Positions 27,496-38,923 of a stretch of 64,000 bases of DNA are shown here, one piece after another (within the stretch, counting starts at the first letter, position 1; each line of letters begins with the position of its first letter). Location: the NCBI RefSeq assembly GCF_000590555.1, contig NC_022198.1:640338-704337 (forward strand). The letters run 5' to 3'. The position numbers and the translations under genes are program-made. The stretch is from Corynebacterium argentoratense DSM 44202. GTDB lineage: Bacteria; Actinomycetota; Actinomycetes; Mycobacteriales; Mycobacteriaceae. The notes under the pieces are model-generated. The model worked only from the letters and a program-made list of their open reading frames with translations, did not search any database and was not told the DNA's origin.

Positions 27496-27690
27496 CAAGA
27501 GACTGCCTAGTAGAAAGGCCGGAACCATGGCTGGCGAGCAAGGGGTGCAATCCCGCGCTATAAGCGGGGTTTGAATTCCCAGACCCATCCGGACTAATCG
27601 AAAGTGGTCCAGTGGGGGCTTGGGTTGCACTAAAAAGTTGAAGCCGCCGGCACTCCTAACAAGTGCGCCGGCGGCTTCAAGCCTTTATGC
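27496..27690 (+). ncRNA. Candidate structured RNA, function unknown
   Basis: A -10-like TACAAT at 27484-27489 precedes about 190 nt with dense pairing. An outer stem (27545-27550 with 27625-27630) encloses hairpins CCCGC/GCGGG (27552-27568), GGGTTT/AGACCC (27567-27586, sharing two bases with the previous one) and GGACTA/TGGTCC (27591-27610). A strong 12-bp terminator hairpin (27640-27678) follows; it also serves the convergent lipoprotein gene. No protein gene follows on this strand, so it does not look like a riboswitch. The family is not recognised. Confidence 0.45.
27640..27678. terminator. Terminator between the candidate RNA and the lipoprotein gene
   Basis: Perfect 12-bp arms GAAGCCGCCGGC and GCCGGCGGCTTC. 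The minus-strand side is followed by five T, so it surely serves the lipoprotein gene; on the plus side the T content is weaker. Confidence 0.85.
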
Positions 27691-27700
27691 GGTGTATCGC

Positions 27701-28204
27701 TTAGGAGGCGAAAGGCTGACCATCAACCATCAGAGTGGTGAATTCAACGTCGGGGGAGGTGCCCAAGTTCGCGGGGTTGACCAATGCCACCTCGACCTGG
27801 GACTCGACGAATTTGCCATCGGCGCAATTCGGGATGCACTCGTTGATGCGTCGAGTTGCAGTACCAGTAGCCTCAGTATCGGTCCAGGAATTCCACTTGA
27901 TGTTCACGAGCTCATCATTGTTGTCCGCACATGCCAAGGAAAGGGTCTTCGGCTTGCGCTCGCCCTTGTCAGCAGCGCACAGACCACGGTAGGTCGGAGT
28001 AGCGGCGTCCTTGCCGTCCTTGGCTGCGGCAGCAGGCTGAGCTTCATCGGTGCTTTCAGCGGCCTTAGCGGTGGTGGAGGGAGCCTCTACGGCGGTAGCG
28101 GTGTCGACGCGAACATCGCTGGGGTTTTCGTTGGGCGGGGTGCATGCTGCGAGTGCGAGGGTGCCAGCAACGAGGGCCACACCGGTAATGGAGATGCGCT
28201 TCAT
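27701..28204 (-). CDS. Lipoprotein, 167 aa
   Basis: A signal peptide with lipobox LALAAC (Cys21) leads into a Thr/Ala/Glu-rich linker (to about residue 70). A C-terminal domain follows with four cysteines in two likely disulfides (GLCAADKG, LSLACADN, NECIPNCADG). The domain ends with EVALVNPANL and VDGQPFAS. No family is recognised. It is probably anchored on the outer face of the cytoplasmic membrane. It lies 45 nt downstream of greA on the same strand and has its own terminator. Confidence 0.85.
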   Translation of the reverse strand: MKRISITGVALVAGTLALAACTPPNENPSDVRVDTATAVEAPSTTAKAAESTDEAQPAAAAKDGKDAATPTYRGLCAADKGERKPKTLSLACADNNDELVNIKWNSWTDTEATGTATRRINECIPNCADGKFVESQVEVALVNPANLGTSPDVEFTTLMVDGQPFAS

Positions 28205-28249
28205 GGACTAACTCCTGTGAGTTCTAGAGCTACTGTTAACTATTGTTTT

Positions 28250-28774
28250 TTACTTGCTTTCACGCAGAGTGGCGTACTTCTGGGAGTCGTAGGGCTCTGC
28301 GGAAATAATGGTGACGGAAATGGTGTTGCCGTTGGGGGCGGTGTACTCGCGGGTTTCGCCTTCGCGTGCACCCAAAACAGCGGCGCCGAGCGGTGCATGC
28401 TCGGAGTAAGTTTCGAGGTCCTTGTTGTCAGAGGCAGCAGCGCGGGTACCGATCAGGAAGGTTTCCTTCTGATCCTTGTCGCCATTGTAGTACACGTGCA
28501 CGACGGAACCAACCACAGCGACGCCCTCTTCGATGGAGGAACGCTCGGTGGTGGAGTTGGCGAGGATCTCCGAGATTTGCTTGATGCGGGCCTCTTCTTG
28601 GTCCTGCATTTCGCGGGCGGCATCGTAGCCTGCGTTTTCCTTCAGGTCACCTTCTTCGCGGCGCTCGTTAATTTCGGCGGCGACGACGGGGCGGTGAGCA
28701 ATAAGTGCATTGAGCTCGTTTTCGAGCTTCTGCTTGGTTTCCGGTGTGATGTACTGCTTCTGATTCTCAGCCAT
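28250..28774 (-). CDS. greA: Transcription elongation factor GreA
   Basis: GreA reactivates backtracked RNA polymerase by stimulating transcript cleavage. The 174-residue product has the N-terminal coiled coil with the acidic tip (ERREEGDLKENAGYDAARE, residues 38-56) and a C-terminal FKBP-like domain with APLGAAVLGAREGETREYTAPNG. ATG 28774 is chosen as the family start; the frame is open upstream without a ribosome site. Confidence 0.97.
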   Translation of the reverse strand: MAENQKQYITPETKQKLENELNALIAHRPVVAAEINERREEGDLKENAGYDAAREMQDQEEARIKQISEILANSTTERSSIEEGVAVVGSVVHVYYNGDKDQKETFLIGTRAAASDNKDLETYSEHAPLGAAVLGAREGETREYTAPNGNTISVTIISAEPYDSQKYATLRESK

Positions 28775-28826
28775 AAAGGAAACCCTATCACGCGGGCGCA
28801 GGGTTATACCCGCTATATCGGAGCCC

Positions 28827-29246
28827 CTACTGTAGGTAGTCGGGGATGACGTCTGAGCAGCCGTAAACAGTACCTGCGACGGGCTCGTCATTGGTGGGGA
28901 TATCGACGGTTACTGGCTGGGTTTTCGCTCCACCGGCGGGAACGAGGACTTCCCGCCGGCCCACCTCAGCTTTGTTGTAATTTAGTGCGGTGACGATGCA
29001 ATACGCTGGGGCATCGGGGTTCTTACGAGTGATATCCACCGTGGAGCGGAGGGTGTGGTCGTCGACTCGTTCGATGCCGGCCTGGGTGGCGGAGACAGTG
29101 GTGGCGCGTTGGCGCTGGAAATACTGCACGGCGACGATGATGATCGCTATGGCGATGAGTACCGCTGCGATGGCAACGAGTTTGCCCGATAGGTTGGGCT
29201 GTGTGCCAGGGACGTTGTAGCGACTGGTGCGTTTGTTCTCGCGCAT
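28827..29246 (-). CDS. DUF4307 membrane protein
   Basis: The 139-residue product has a basic N-terminus (RENKRTSRYNVPG), one transmembrane segment (VAIAAVLIAIAIIIVAVQYF, about residues 24-43), and an extracytoplasmic domain with two cysteines (YCIVTALN, YGCSDVIP) typical of actinobacterial DUF4307 proteins. The same gene lies between greA and mca in related genomes. It is divergent from mca with a 44-nt gap. Function is unknown. Confidence 0.88.
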   Translation of the reverse strand: MRENKRTSRYNVPGTQPNLSGKLVAIAAVLIAIAIIIVAVQYFQRQRATTVSATQAGIERVDDHTLRSTVDITRKNPDAPAYCIVTALNYNKAEVGRREVLVPAGGAKTQPVTVDIPTNDEPVAGTVYGCSDVIPDYLQ

Positions 29247-29290
29247 GGCTACATCTTAGCCCTGTTGCTTCTAAGATAAATCGGGTGACT

Positions 29291-30202
29291 ATGAACCAAG
29301 GTCTTCGACTGCTCGCAATCCACGCCCACCCCGACGATGAGTCCAGCAAGGGTGCCGCCACTATGGCCCGCTATGTTTCGGAGGGCAACCGGGTGATGGT
29401 GGTGACGTGTACCGGTGGCGAACGCGGTGACATCCTCAACCCCGCACTGCTGGCAGAGGACACCACCGCTGACGACATCGCCGCTATCCGTCGTACAGAG
29501 ATGGCTCAGGCCGCTGCGATTTTGGGTGTTGAGCACATGTGGTTGGGCTACGAGGATTCAGGGTTGCCCTCCGGCGACCCGCTGCCGCCGCTGCCCGAAG
29601 GCTGCTTTGCTCTTCAGGACAACGACGAGGTTGTGCGACGCCTCGTCGGAGTGCTGCGTACTTTCCGGCCACACGTGATCATCACCTATGACGAGAATGG
29701 TGGCTACCCGCATCCGGATCATCTGAAGGTTCATGAGGTATCCATGTTGGCGTGGGACGCATGTGCCGACCCTGAGTACGCCCCCGAGTTGGGTGGAGCG
29801 TGGGCTCCTTTGAAGATGTACTACACCCACGGGTTTATCAGGCAGCGCTTGGAATTATTTGACGCGGAATCTGAGCGCCTTGGGCAGCCCAGGCCCTACC
29901 AAGAGATCTTGGGTCGTTGGAAGTCGCTGCGCGGTGACATCATGTCGCGAGTGACTACACAGGTTGACGTCGCGAACTTTTTCGAGCAGCGTGACGATGC
30001 GCTGCGTGCGCATGCGACGCAGATTGATCCTGCCGGCACCTTCTTCGCGACGTCATTGGATGTGCAGCGCAGACTGTGGCCCACGGAGGAGTTTGAACTG
30101 GCGCGCACACGCATCGACGTCCCCGGTTTTGAGGGTGTTACCCGCCTGCCGGATGCCGGCATGGAAACCGACCTGTTCGCGGGCATCGAAGACGAAAGCT
30201 AG
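29291..30202 (+). CDS. mca: Mycothiol S-conjugate amidase
   Basis: Mca cleaves mycothiol S-conjugates to mercapturic acids and GlcN-Ins, detoxifying electrophiles; mycothiol is specific to actinobacteria. The 303-residue protein has the zinc motif AHPDDES (H13, D16) at its N-terminus and the third ligand in YPHPDHLKVH near residue 142. Length fits Mca rather than MshB, as does the conserved GGERGDILNP. ATG 29291 or the GTG two codons upstream could be the start. Confidence 0.93.
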   Translation: MNQGLRLLAIHAHPDDESSKGAATMARYVSEGNRVMVVTCTGGERGDILNPALLAEDTTADDIAAIRRTEMAQAAAILGVEHMWLGYEDSGLPSGDPLPPLPEGCFALQDNDEVVRRLVGVLRTFRPHVIITYDENGGYPHPDHLKVHEVSMLAWDACADPEYAPELGGAWAPLKMYYTHGFIRQRLELFDAESERLGQPRPYQEILGRWKSLRGDIMSRVTTQVDVANFFEQRDDALRAHATQIDPAGTFFATSLDVQRRLWPTEEFELARTRIDVPGFEGVTRLPDAGMETDLFAGIEDES

Positions 30203-30212
30203 AGTCTAAGAC

Positions 30213-30485
30213 ATGTTGTTGATGGATATCCTCGCCCAGGCAGAGCCCTCGAGGCCGTTGGGTTCAGAATTCGGTAAGGCCTCACCGGTGGGGTTGTTCC
30301 TCATTGTGGTGCTGCTGGCCATCGTGCTGTACCTGGGGTGGGCGCTCAATCGTCGCCTGAAGCGCATGGCACGCCGCCGCGCGTTCGCTGAGGCCCACGG
30401 GATTGACATTTTCGATACCGAGGCGCTGGACAAAGCCATGGCCGAGGCCGGTCTGGCTGACGTGAACAAAGAGCGCTTGATCTGA
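30213..30485 (+). CDS. Small single-pass membrane protein, 90 aa
   Basis: One transmembrane segment (GLFLIVVLLAIVLYLGWAL, residues 27-45) is followed by a very basic stretch (NRRLKRMARRRAFAEAHG) and an acidic tail. It sits 10 nt after mca and 2 nt before the isoprenyl synthase gene, so the three are one operon. The positive-inside pattern places the C-terminus in the cytoplasm. No family function is known. Confidence 0.82.
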   Translation: MLLMDILAQAEPSRPLGSEFGKASPVGLFLIVVLLAIVLYLGWALNRRLKRMARRRAFAEAHGIDIFDTEALDKAMAEAGLADVNKERLI

Positions 30486-30487
30486 TC

Positions 30488-31249
30488 ATGAGAACCCTGC
30501 TCTATCCCTTGTACGAGTGGCGGCTCCAGCGGCAGCTGAAGTCTAAGCCGCAGCCTCGGCATGTGGCCATCATGTGCGATGGTAATCGCCGCTGGGCTCG
30601 GGAGGCTGGGTTCGCAGATGTTAGCCACGGCCACCGGGTCGGGGCGAAAAAGATCGGCGAGATGGTTCGCTGGTGCCAAGACACCGACATCGAACTGGTC
30701 ACTGTCTACCTGTTGAGCACCGAGAATCTGGCGCGCGAAGAGTCAGAACTGGAGCTGCTGTTCGACATCATCGGCGATGTTGTCGACGAGCTTTCGGAGT
30801 CCGACACCAATTGCAGCGTGCGCATGGTGGGGCATCTGGACTTGTTGCCGGACGAGCTTCGCTCGCGTCTTAAGCGTGCGGAGGAAGCCACCAAAGACCA
30901 CACGGGCGTGTGCGTGAATGTTGCGGTTGGCTACGGTGGGCGTCAAGAAATTGTTGACGCCGCGCGCAAACTGTTGCTGGAGCAGGCTGCTGCTGGTGTG
31001 ACGACCTCTGAACTGGCCGACAGCATCACTATTGAATCGATCAGCGAGCACCTGTACACCTCGGGCCAGCCTGACCCGGATTTGGTGATTCGTACGTCTG
31101 GGGAGCAGCGTCTGTCGGGTTTCTTGCTGTGGCAGGCGGCGTATTCGGAGATTTGGTTTACCGATACCTATTGGCCGGCGTTCAGGCGGGTGGATTTTTT
31201 GCGTGCGTTACGTTCTTACGCGTCCCGAACTCGTAGGTTTGGCCGCTAG
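30488..31249 (+). CDS. Short-chain cis-isoprenyl diphosphate synthase (UppS family)
   Basis: The 253-residue protein has the catalytic Asp in MCDGNRRWAR (D31) and the family blocks GHRVGAKKI, YLLSTENLARE, and RTSGEQRLSGFLLWQAAYSE with its Arg-Ser pair. Actinobacteria carry two such enzymes; this one, next to mca, coaA and glyA, resembles the short-chain (E,Z-farnesyl-like) type Rv1086, which primes decaprenyl phosphate synthesis for cell-wall assembly. LSGFLLWQAAYSE is the usual family form. Chain length is inferred from context. Confidence 0.9.
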   Translation: MRTLLYPLYEWRLQRQLKSKPQPRHVAIMCDGNRRWAREAGFADVSHGHRVGAKKIGEMVRWCQDTDIELVTVYLLSTENLAREESELELLFDIIGDVVDELSESDTNCSVRMVGHLDLLPDELRSRLKRAEEATKDHTGVCVNVAVGYGGRQEIVDAARKLLLEQAAAGVTTSELADSITIESISEHLYTSGQPDPDLVIRTSGEQRLSGFLLWQAAYSEIWFTDTYWPAFRRVDFLRALRSYASRTRRFGR

Positions 31250-31264
31250 TCGAGCCGCCGGCTG

Positions 31265-32200
31265 TTAAACCTTGCGCATGCGCACACGGCGCACCAAGTG
31301 ATCGTCACCTTTTTGCATGATGAGTGAGGCTCGCACTTTGGTGGGGGCGATGTTTTCCACAAGGTTGGGCAGGTTGACTGATTGCCAGATTTCGCGTGCC
31401 TGGGCTGTCGCTTGGGCATCGCTTAGGTTCGCGTAGTACTTGAAGTGCGCGCCGGGGGCTCGGAAGGATGTGTGGCGCAGTTCGAGGAAGCGCTCGATGT
31501 ACCACTGTTCGATGTCTTGGGTCTTCGCGTCGACGTAGATGGAGAAGTCAAACAAGTCACTGACCATTAGCGTCGGCCCGGTTTGTAGCACGTTGAGGCC
31601 TTCGAGGATCAAGATGTCCGGCTGGGAGACGGTGATGAATTCTCCGGGGACTCGGTCGTAGCGGGTGTGGGAGTAGACAGGGGCGGTGCAGTGGCTGCGG
31701 CCGGCTTTGACGTCGGTGACGAAACGCAGCAGGGCACGTTGGTCGTAGGATTCGGGGAAGCCTTTGCGGTTGAGGATGCCCCGGCGCTTGAGTTCGTCGG
31801 TGGGGTAGAGGAACCCGTCGGTGGTGACTAGGTCAACGCGTGGGTGGGATTCCCAGCGCTGCAGAAGTACTTGGAGCAAGCGGGCAGTGGTGGATTTGCC
31901 GACGGCGACAGATCCCGCGATGCCGATGATGAAGGGCACGTGGTGAGGTTTGGAACCGAGGAATGTTGACGTCGCGCGGGTTAATTGTTGGCGCGCTGCT
32001 ACCTGGAGGTGGATGAGACGGCTGAGTGGCAGGTAGACTACTTCGACTTCTTGGAGGTCGATGTTTTCGCCCATGCCTCGAAGTTCGTCGACTTCCTGCT
32101 CTGTGAGCACCTGCGGCATGTGTTGGCGCAGGCTGTGCCAGGTGCTGCGGTCGAAGTCGAGATAGGGGCTGGTGTCAGCGTGGCGAGCCATGTAGCTCAT
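31265..32200 (-). CDS. coaA: Pantothenate kinase type I
   Basis: CoaA phosphorylates pantothenate, the first step of coenzyme A synthesis. The 311-residue product has a P-loop GSVAVGKST (residues 95-103), [11 protein letters not shown], and FFEL-like C-terminal features typical of type I enzymes, including [11 protein letters not shown]. It is convergent with the isoprenyl synthase gene and divergent from glyA. A second in-frame ATG three codons later could also start translation. Confidence 0.96.
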   Translation of the reverse strand: MSYMARHADTSPYLDFDRSTWHSLRQHMPQVLTEQEVDELRGMGENIDLQEVEVVYLPLSRLIHLQVAARQQLTRATSTFLGSKPHHVPFIIGIAGSVAVGKSTTARLLQVLLQRWESHPRVDLVTTDGFLYPTDELKRRGILNRKGFPESYDQRALLRFVTDVKAGRSHCTAPVYSHTRYDRVPGEFITVSQPDILILEGLNVLQTGPTLMVSDLFDFSIYVDAKTQDIEQWYIERFLELRHTSFRAPGAHFKYYANLSDAQATAQAREIWQSVNLPNLVENIAPTKVRASLIMQKGDDHLVRRVRMRKV

Positions 32201-32301
32201 TGTGCCAAAGATAGCGGTGTTGTTGGTCTACAGGGGGTAGTTTGTTTGCTGCTTAGGGTTATGATTGCGTACGACCCACTGAACTAGTCGAGAGGTTCTT
32301 T

Positions 32302-33594
32302 ATGACCGCGTCTGACGTCCGTTACCAACCGTTGCACGAACTTGATCCTGAGGTTGCTGCCGCTATTGCTGGGGAGCTTTCCCGCCAGCGCGACACCCTT
32401 GAGATGATCGCTTCTGAAAACTTTGTTCCGCGCGCTGTGCTGCAGGCTCAGGGTTCGGTTTTGACCAATAAGTATGCCGAGGGGTACCCGGGGCGTCGTT
32501 ACTACGGCGGTTGTGAGTACGTTGACGTGGTTGAGGACCTGGCGCGTGACCGCGCGAAGGCTGTCTTCGGTGCGGAGTATGCCAACGTTCAGCCGCACGC
32601 TGGTGCGCAGGCGAACGCTGCGGTTTTGATGGCTTTGGCCAACCCGGGCGACAAGATCATGGGTCTGTCTTTGGCTCATGGTGGGCACTTGACCCACGGC
32701 ATGAAGCTGAACTTCTCCGGCAAGCTGTACGAGGTTGCTGCCTATGGTGTCGACCCCGAGACCATGCGTTTGGACATGGACGCCGTGCGCGAGCAGGCGT
32801 TGAAGGAACGCCCCCAGGTGCTGATCGCCGGCTGGTCTGCCTACCCCCGCCACGTTGATTTCGCCGCGTTCCGTTCGATCGCGGATGAGGTTGGGGCGAA
32901 GCTGTGGGTGGATATGGCTCACTTCGCTGGTTTGGTTGCTGCGGGTCTGCACCCCTCTCCGGTTCCGCATGCTGACGTCGTGTCGACTACCGTTCACAAG
33001 ACTCTGGGCGGCCCGCGCTCCGGCATGATTTTGGCTAAGCAGGACTACGCCAAGGCGTTGAACTCTGCTGTGTTCCCGGGCCAGCAGGGTGGTCCTTTGA
33101 TGCATGCTGTGGCTGCGAAGGCTATTGCCATGAAGATCGCTGCGACGGAGGAGTTCAAGGCTCGTCAGCAGCGCACCCTGGATGGTGCTGCTATTTTGGC
33201 TGAGCGTTTGACTGCCGCTGATTGTGCTGCGGCTGGTGTGGACGTACTCACCGGTGGCACTGACGTGCACTTGGTCTTGGCTGACCTGCGTAATTCTGAG
33301 ATGAATGGCCAGGAGGCCGAGGATCTGCTGCACGAGGTTGGCATCACCGTCAACCGCAATGCTGTGCCGAACGACCCCCGTCCCCCGATGGTGACTTCTG
33401 GTCTGCGTATCGGTACCCCGGCGTTGGCTACCCGTGGTTTTGATGACGCCGCGTTCACCGAGGTTGCAGACATCATCGGCACCGCACTGGCAGCCGGTAA
33501 GAATGCCGATGTTGCGTCGCTGCGCGCCCGCGTGAGTGCGCTGGCCGAGCAGTACCCCCTCTACGAGGGCCTCGAAGAGTGGAAGATGGTTTAA
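32302..33594 (+). CDS. glyA: Serine hydroxymethyltransferase
   Basis: GlyA interconverts serine and glycine with tetrahydrofolate. The 430-residue protein has the PLP-binding lysine in [14 protein letters not shown] (K233), and the N-terminal [14 protein letters not shown] and [12 protein letters not shown] blocks. ATG 32302 has a GAGAGG-like site upstream. Its stop codon overlaps the stop of the convergent DUF5997 gene in a shared TTAA. Confidence 0.98.
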   Translation: MTASDVRYQPLHELDPEVAAAIAGELSRQRDTLEMIASENFVPRAVLQAQGSVLTNKYAEGYPGRRYYGGCEYVDVVEDLARDRAKAVFGAEYANVQPHAGAQANAAVLMALANPGDKIMGLSLAHGGHLTHGMKLNFSGKLYEVAAYGVDPETMRLDMDAVREQALKERPQVLIAGWSAYPRHVDFAAFRSIADEVGAKLWVDMAHFAGLVAAGLHPSPVPHADVVSTTVHKTLGGPRSGMILAKQDYAKALNSAVFPGQQGGPLMHAVAAKAIAMKIAATEEFKARQQRTLDGAAILAERLTAADCAAAGVDVLTGGTDVHLVLADLRNSEMNGQEAEDLLHEVGITVNRNAVPNDPRPPMVTSGLRIGTPALATRGFDDAAFTEVADIIGTALAAGKNADVASLRARVSALAEQYPLYEGLEEWKMV

Positions 33595-33941
33595 GCGTCC
33601 TTATTCTTGGCGTTTTCTTCGCGCTGCTCGGCCAATTGGGTGCGGGCAGTGCGTAGCCATTCGGGCTGATCTTCCAGTAGGGCTTTGATGTCAGCGGTGG
33701 TTAGGGGCTTGTCCATGTCGTTGCGTTTGAGCGCGGCGATGGTGATGCCGAGTTTTTGCGCTACGACGGGGCGGGGGTGCGGCCCGGTGCGGCGCAGTTC
33801 GGACAGCCACTCGGGCGGGTTGGCTTGCAATTCGATGAACTGCTCGTGGCTGAGGCCGGTCGCTTGAAATTCCTCAGGGGAGGCGGGCAGGTAGATGCCC
33901 AGTTTCTTCGCTGCGGTCCGTGGCTTCATCAGGTTATTCAC
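33591..33941 (-). CDS. DUF5997 protein
   Basis: The product carries the family start region [22 protein letters not shown] followed by [21 protein letters not shown], then a [10 protein letters not shown] helix. The GTG at 33941 sits 6 nt after a TACCGT that could be a -10 box, which suggests a leaderless transcript; ATG 33929 (112 aa) is the alternative. Members occur in many actinobacteria; the repeated short helices resemble a DNA-binding or adaptor fold, but no role is known. It is divergent from the next gene with an 18-nt gap. Confidence 0.82.
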   Translation of the reverse strand: MNNLMKPRTAAKKLGIYLPASPEEFQATGLSHEQFIELQANPPEWLSELRRTGPHPRPVVAQKLGITIAALKRNDMDKPLTTADIKALLEDQPEWLRTARTQLAEQREENAKNKDA

Positions 33942-33959
33942 GCACTCACGGTAGCATGA

Positions 33960-34730
33960 ATGCCCATGGACGCCAGGCTGAAGCTCAATTTTTTCTATGT
34001 CACCGGTACCGCTCCGGGAAAGTGGATGGAGAGGTTCAGCGAACGCACTGACTATCGTTTGGACGCTCACGAGTCTGCGGATCCTTTAGCTGTGCTGCTT
34101 GACCCCCGCGACGTCGTTAATGATGGGGCGGTGACTGTGGGGTTGGTGCGTTTGCCCGATGAGCGCATCACCGACGACATGCACGTGGTGCGTTTATACG
34201 AGGAGGCCCCGGGTGTGGCGGTGCCCAAAGACCACGAGCTCAGCTTGCTTAGCACCATCACCCCCGAAGACTTGGATGAGCTTGGTGACGCCGCGGGGGT
34301 TTTGTTCGAAGGACACGGCCCGGTTCCAGTGGGGGAGGTCAAAGCGCAATTGGATGTGGTGGCGGCAAACGTCGGGCAGGTGATTGCGCCGCGCCCGCTG
34401 CTGCGTCGGCTCAACGTTTCGGGCACTGTGCATGCGGACTATGCGGGCTCTGTCGCCACACCCGTCGCTTTGGTGTGGTTTAAAGACGACGACTGCGACA
34501 TGGTGCAAGACTTTGTGGGCATTGCCCGCGGGAGGAAGCAATCGAGCTCGCGGATGGCCAAGGATGCAGGGAACAAGGGTGCTTCAAGGAGCGCACAGGG
34601 CAGGGGTGCCTCGGGGGCGAAGAAGAGAAAAGCACAGGGATCAAAAGCCAAAAACATGAGGAAAGGCAAAGCTTCTTTAAAGGGTAAAGGTGGCGCACGT
34701 CGTAGAAAAAATAGCCCCAACCAGAGGTAA
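33960..34730 (+). CDS. LysR-type substrate-binding domain without DNA-binding domain, basic tail
   Basis: Residues 1-190 resemble the two-lobed effector domain of LysR regulators (LKLNFFYVTGTAPGKW, VTVGLVRLPDERITDD, VRLYEEAPGVAVPKDHEL). No helix-turn-helix is present at the N-terminus. From about residue 190 a 65-residue tail rich in Lys, Arg, Gly and Ser follows (GKASLKGKGGARRRKNS). The tail resembles the basic tails of actinobacterial nucleic-acid-binding proteins. The start lies 3 nt after a TAGCAT box, so it may be leaderless. Function unknown. Confidence 0.75.
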   Translation: MPMDARLKLNFFYVTGTAPGKWMERFSERTDYRLDAHESADPLAVLLDPRDVVNDGAVTVGLVRLPDERITDDMHVVRLYEEAPGVAVPKDHELSLLSTITPEDLDELGDAAGVLFEGHGPVPVGEVKAQLDVVAANVGQVIAPRPLLRRLNVSGTVHADYAGSVATPVALVWFKDDDCDMVQDFVGIARGRKQSSSRMAKDAGNKGASRSAQGRGASGAKKRKAQGSKAKNMRKGKASLKGKGGARRRKNSPNQR

Positions 34731-34815
34731 TAATGTGCCGTGTGGTGTGCTTTTCGGGCTGCCGAAGTGCTACCGTAGCCGTGTAGGTTTTCTTTTAAGA
34801 GGAAGTTGGTATCAC

Positions 34816-35427
34816 ATGAACACTCGTCTCGTTGCCGCAGCTGCTGTGGTCGCATTGTCCCTCGGCGCAGTTGCTTGCTCCAGCGACGATGCAACCAAGG
34901 TGAAGGACTCCGCAACCTCCGCAGCTGAAGCCGCCACCTCGGCAGCCAAGGACGGCGCCGACGGCGCTGCCGACAAGGCTAAGGAAGGCGCTGACAAGGC
35001 CAAGGAAGCCGGCGAAGCCGCTGGCGATAAGGCCGCCGACGCCCTCGAAGGTATGGCTGAGGTCACCGACGCACAGGGTGCAACCGTCAAGATCCCCGCA
35101 CAGGCTAAGGCACTGTGGGAGAAGATGGGCGGCGCTAAGGGCCACCTGGGTGCCATCACCTCTGTCACCGACCGCAACGAAGGCAAGGAAGCCATCGTTG
35201 AAACCGAGGGCGGCCAGAAGATCGTCTACTCCAAGGACACCGGCGCACACATCGTCCAGGGCATGATCGCTGAAACCTGGATGAGCGAAGGTGGCCTGGA
35301 TGCCCCCGTCGGCCTGCCCACCTCTGATGAGCAGCGTGTCGACAACGGCTGGACCCAGGAGTTCAGCAACGGCAGCATCTCCTGGTTGAGTGACCATCAG
35401 GGCACCTTCTCTGCAACTGTCAGCTAA
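34816..35427 (+). CDS. Lipoprotein with helical Ala/Lys-rich stalk and LGFP-like repeat
   Basis: Signal peptide with lipobox GAVAC (Cys21) then a long Ala/Lys/Asp-rich low-complexity helix (residues 25-85, repeated AADKAKEGADKAKEAG). The C-terminal domain has TVKIPAQAKALWEKMGG, and GGLDAPVGLPTSDEQ with NGWTQEFSNGSISW, the form of LGFP repeats. LGFP repeats occur in mycolate-layer proteins and are thought to attach to the cell wall. A cell-envelope role is inferred. It has its own terminator. Confidence 0.85.
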   Translation: MNTRLVAAAAVVALSLGAVACSSDDATKVKDSATSAAEAATSAAKDGADGAADKAKEGADKAKEAGEAAGDKAADALEGMAEVTDAQGATVKIPAQAKALWEKMGGAKGHLGAITSVTDRNEGKEAIVETEGGQKIVYSKDTGAHIVQGMIAETWMSEGGLDAPVGLPTSDEQRVDNGWTQEFSNGSISWLSDHQGTFSATVS

Positions 35428-35475
35428 GTAGCCCCTTGGGCAGTCACCGCTAGTGTGCCTGTCCCACATGGCACT

Positions 35476-35528
35476 GTAGGCACCAGCCTTTCCCACCTCG
35501 GGTAGAGCTGGTGCCTACATCTATATTC
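35476..35528. terminator. Hairpin terminator after the LGFP lipoprotein gene
   Basis: Perfect 12-bp arms GTAGGCACCAGC (35476-35487) and GCTGGTGCCTAC (35517-35528), 48 nt past the stop. Confidence 0.75.
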
Positions 35529-35549
35529 ACGTTAGTTAGACTTGCCCCC

Positions 35550-37958
<2,409 letters not shown>

Positions 37959-37999
37959 GAAAAGTAAACCTACTGCAAACTTTCACCCGGTGCAAAAAT

Positions 38000-38923
38000 T
38001 TACTTGGTGAAGTTCTGCACCTGTCTGCGGCGAAAGCGAACCAGATCACCCGGAGCCAACTGAGCACACCTATCCGACGAACGACCGCTCAACACACCAA
38101 TCACCGGATACCCACCGGTCACGGGATGATCCGGACCAAAAATCACAGGATGGCCATTGGGTGGAACCTGAATGGCGCCACGTACCGTTCCCTCACTAGC
38201 AAGCTCCTGATCAACCACGCGCTCTAAAGGATGCGCGGCAGTAAGACGCACACCCACACGATTCGAATCCGAACCCACCGTAAAGGTCTGTGAACACAAC
38301 GCAGCAGGATCCCTAAACCATCCATCCCGGGGCCCCATGATGACCTCCAGCTCGACAACACGCTGGCCCGCACGCCACAGGGGAGTGAGCTCCCTCAACG
38401 CAGGATGCCAGCCAGACTCAGCCACCCCAACAGCCAGAACATCGCCCTGCGTCAGCGGCGCCGGCCCAAGCCCACTCATCACGTCCGTGCTGCAACTGCC
38501 CAACACCTTCGCCGCGCGCACACCCCCACGAACACCCACATAGCCGCGCATACCAGCAGAAAACATCCCAATGTTGATGCAGTCGCCCTCCGCGACGTCA
38601 ACAACCCTATTGCTAAACAACCTGCGCGCAGGCTGCCCACTGGAAGGAAACACCGTCACCGAGCACGCCACACCCGTGACAATCAGCATCGCGGAACGCA
38701 ACGCCCGCAACTCCAACCCACCCATCAGCACTTCCAGTACCGCACAGTCGGGATCATTGCCCACAGCATGGTTGGCCCGCGCCGCCGACAAACGATCAAA
38801 GCTGCCAGAGGCGCACACACCCACAGACGCAAAACCAGCCCGCCCACCATCCTGAATAAGCGTCTGCGGCCCTGTCGCAATAACCTCGAACGTATCCACG
38901 CCCTCGCACCTATCCAGGCCCAT
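38000..38923 (-). CDS. pxpC: 5-oxoprolinase subunit C (biotin-dependent-carboxylase-like)
   Basis: The 307-residue product matches the PxpC/KipA family: GPQTLIQDGGRAGFASVGV at residues 18-36, SGSFDRLSAARANHAVGND, and a C-terminal GHPVIFGPDHPVTGGYPVIG. With PxpA and PxpB it hydrolyses 5-oxoproline to glutamate using ATP. The start overlaps the pxpB stop, so the subunits are translationally coupled. It is the last gene of the four-gene operon. Confidence 0.93.
   Translation of the reverse strand: MGLDRCEGVDTFEVIATGPQTLIQDGGRAGFASVGVCASGSFDRLSAARANHAVGNDPDCAVLEVLMGGLELRALRSAMLIVTGVACSVTVFPSSGQPARRLFSNRVVDVAEGDCINIGMFSAGMRGYVGVRGGVRAAKVLGSCSTDVMSGLGPAPLTQGDVLAVGVAESGWHPALRELTPLWRAGQRVVELEVIMGPRDGWFRDPAALCSQTFTVGSDSNRVGVRLTAAHPLERVVDQELASEGTVRGAIQVPPNGHPVIFGPDHPVTGGYPVIGVLSGRSSDRCAQLAPGDLVRFRRRQVQNFTK

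Noticed and set aside
27526..27573. 15-codon ORF inside the candidate RNA as a leader peptide
   Set aside because: No regulated gene follows on the same strand and the codons overlap the stems; kept only as an alternative.
34690..34815. Upstream extension of the LGFP lipoprotein frame
   Set aside because: It overlaps the end of the LysR-like gene and would bury the signal peptide; ATG 34816 puts the lipobox at the proper place.
37963..38005. AAGTAAA / TTTACTT inverted repeat as TetR operator
   Set aside because: Arms are short, 30 nt apart, and partly inside pxpC; noted but not called.
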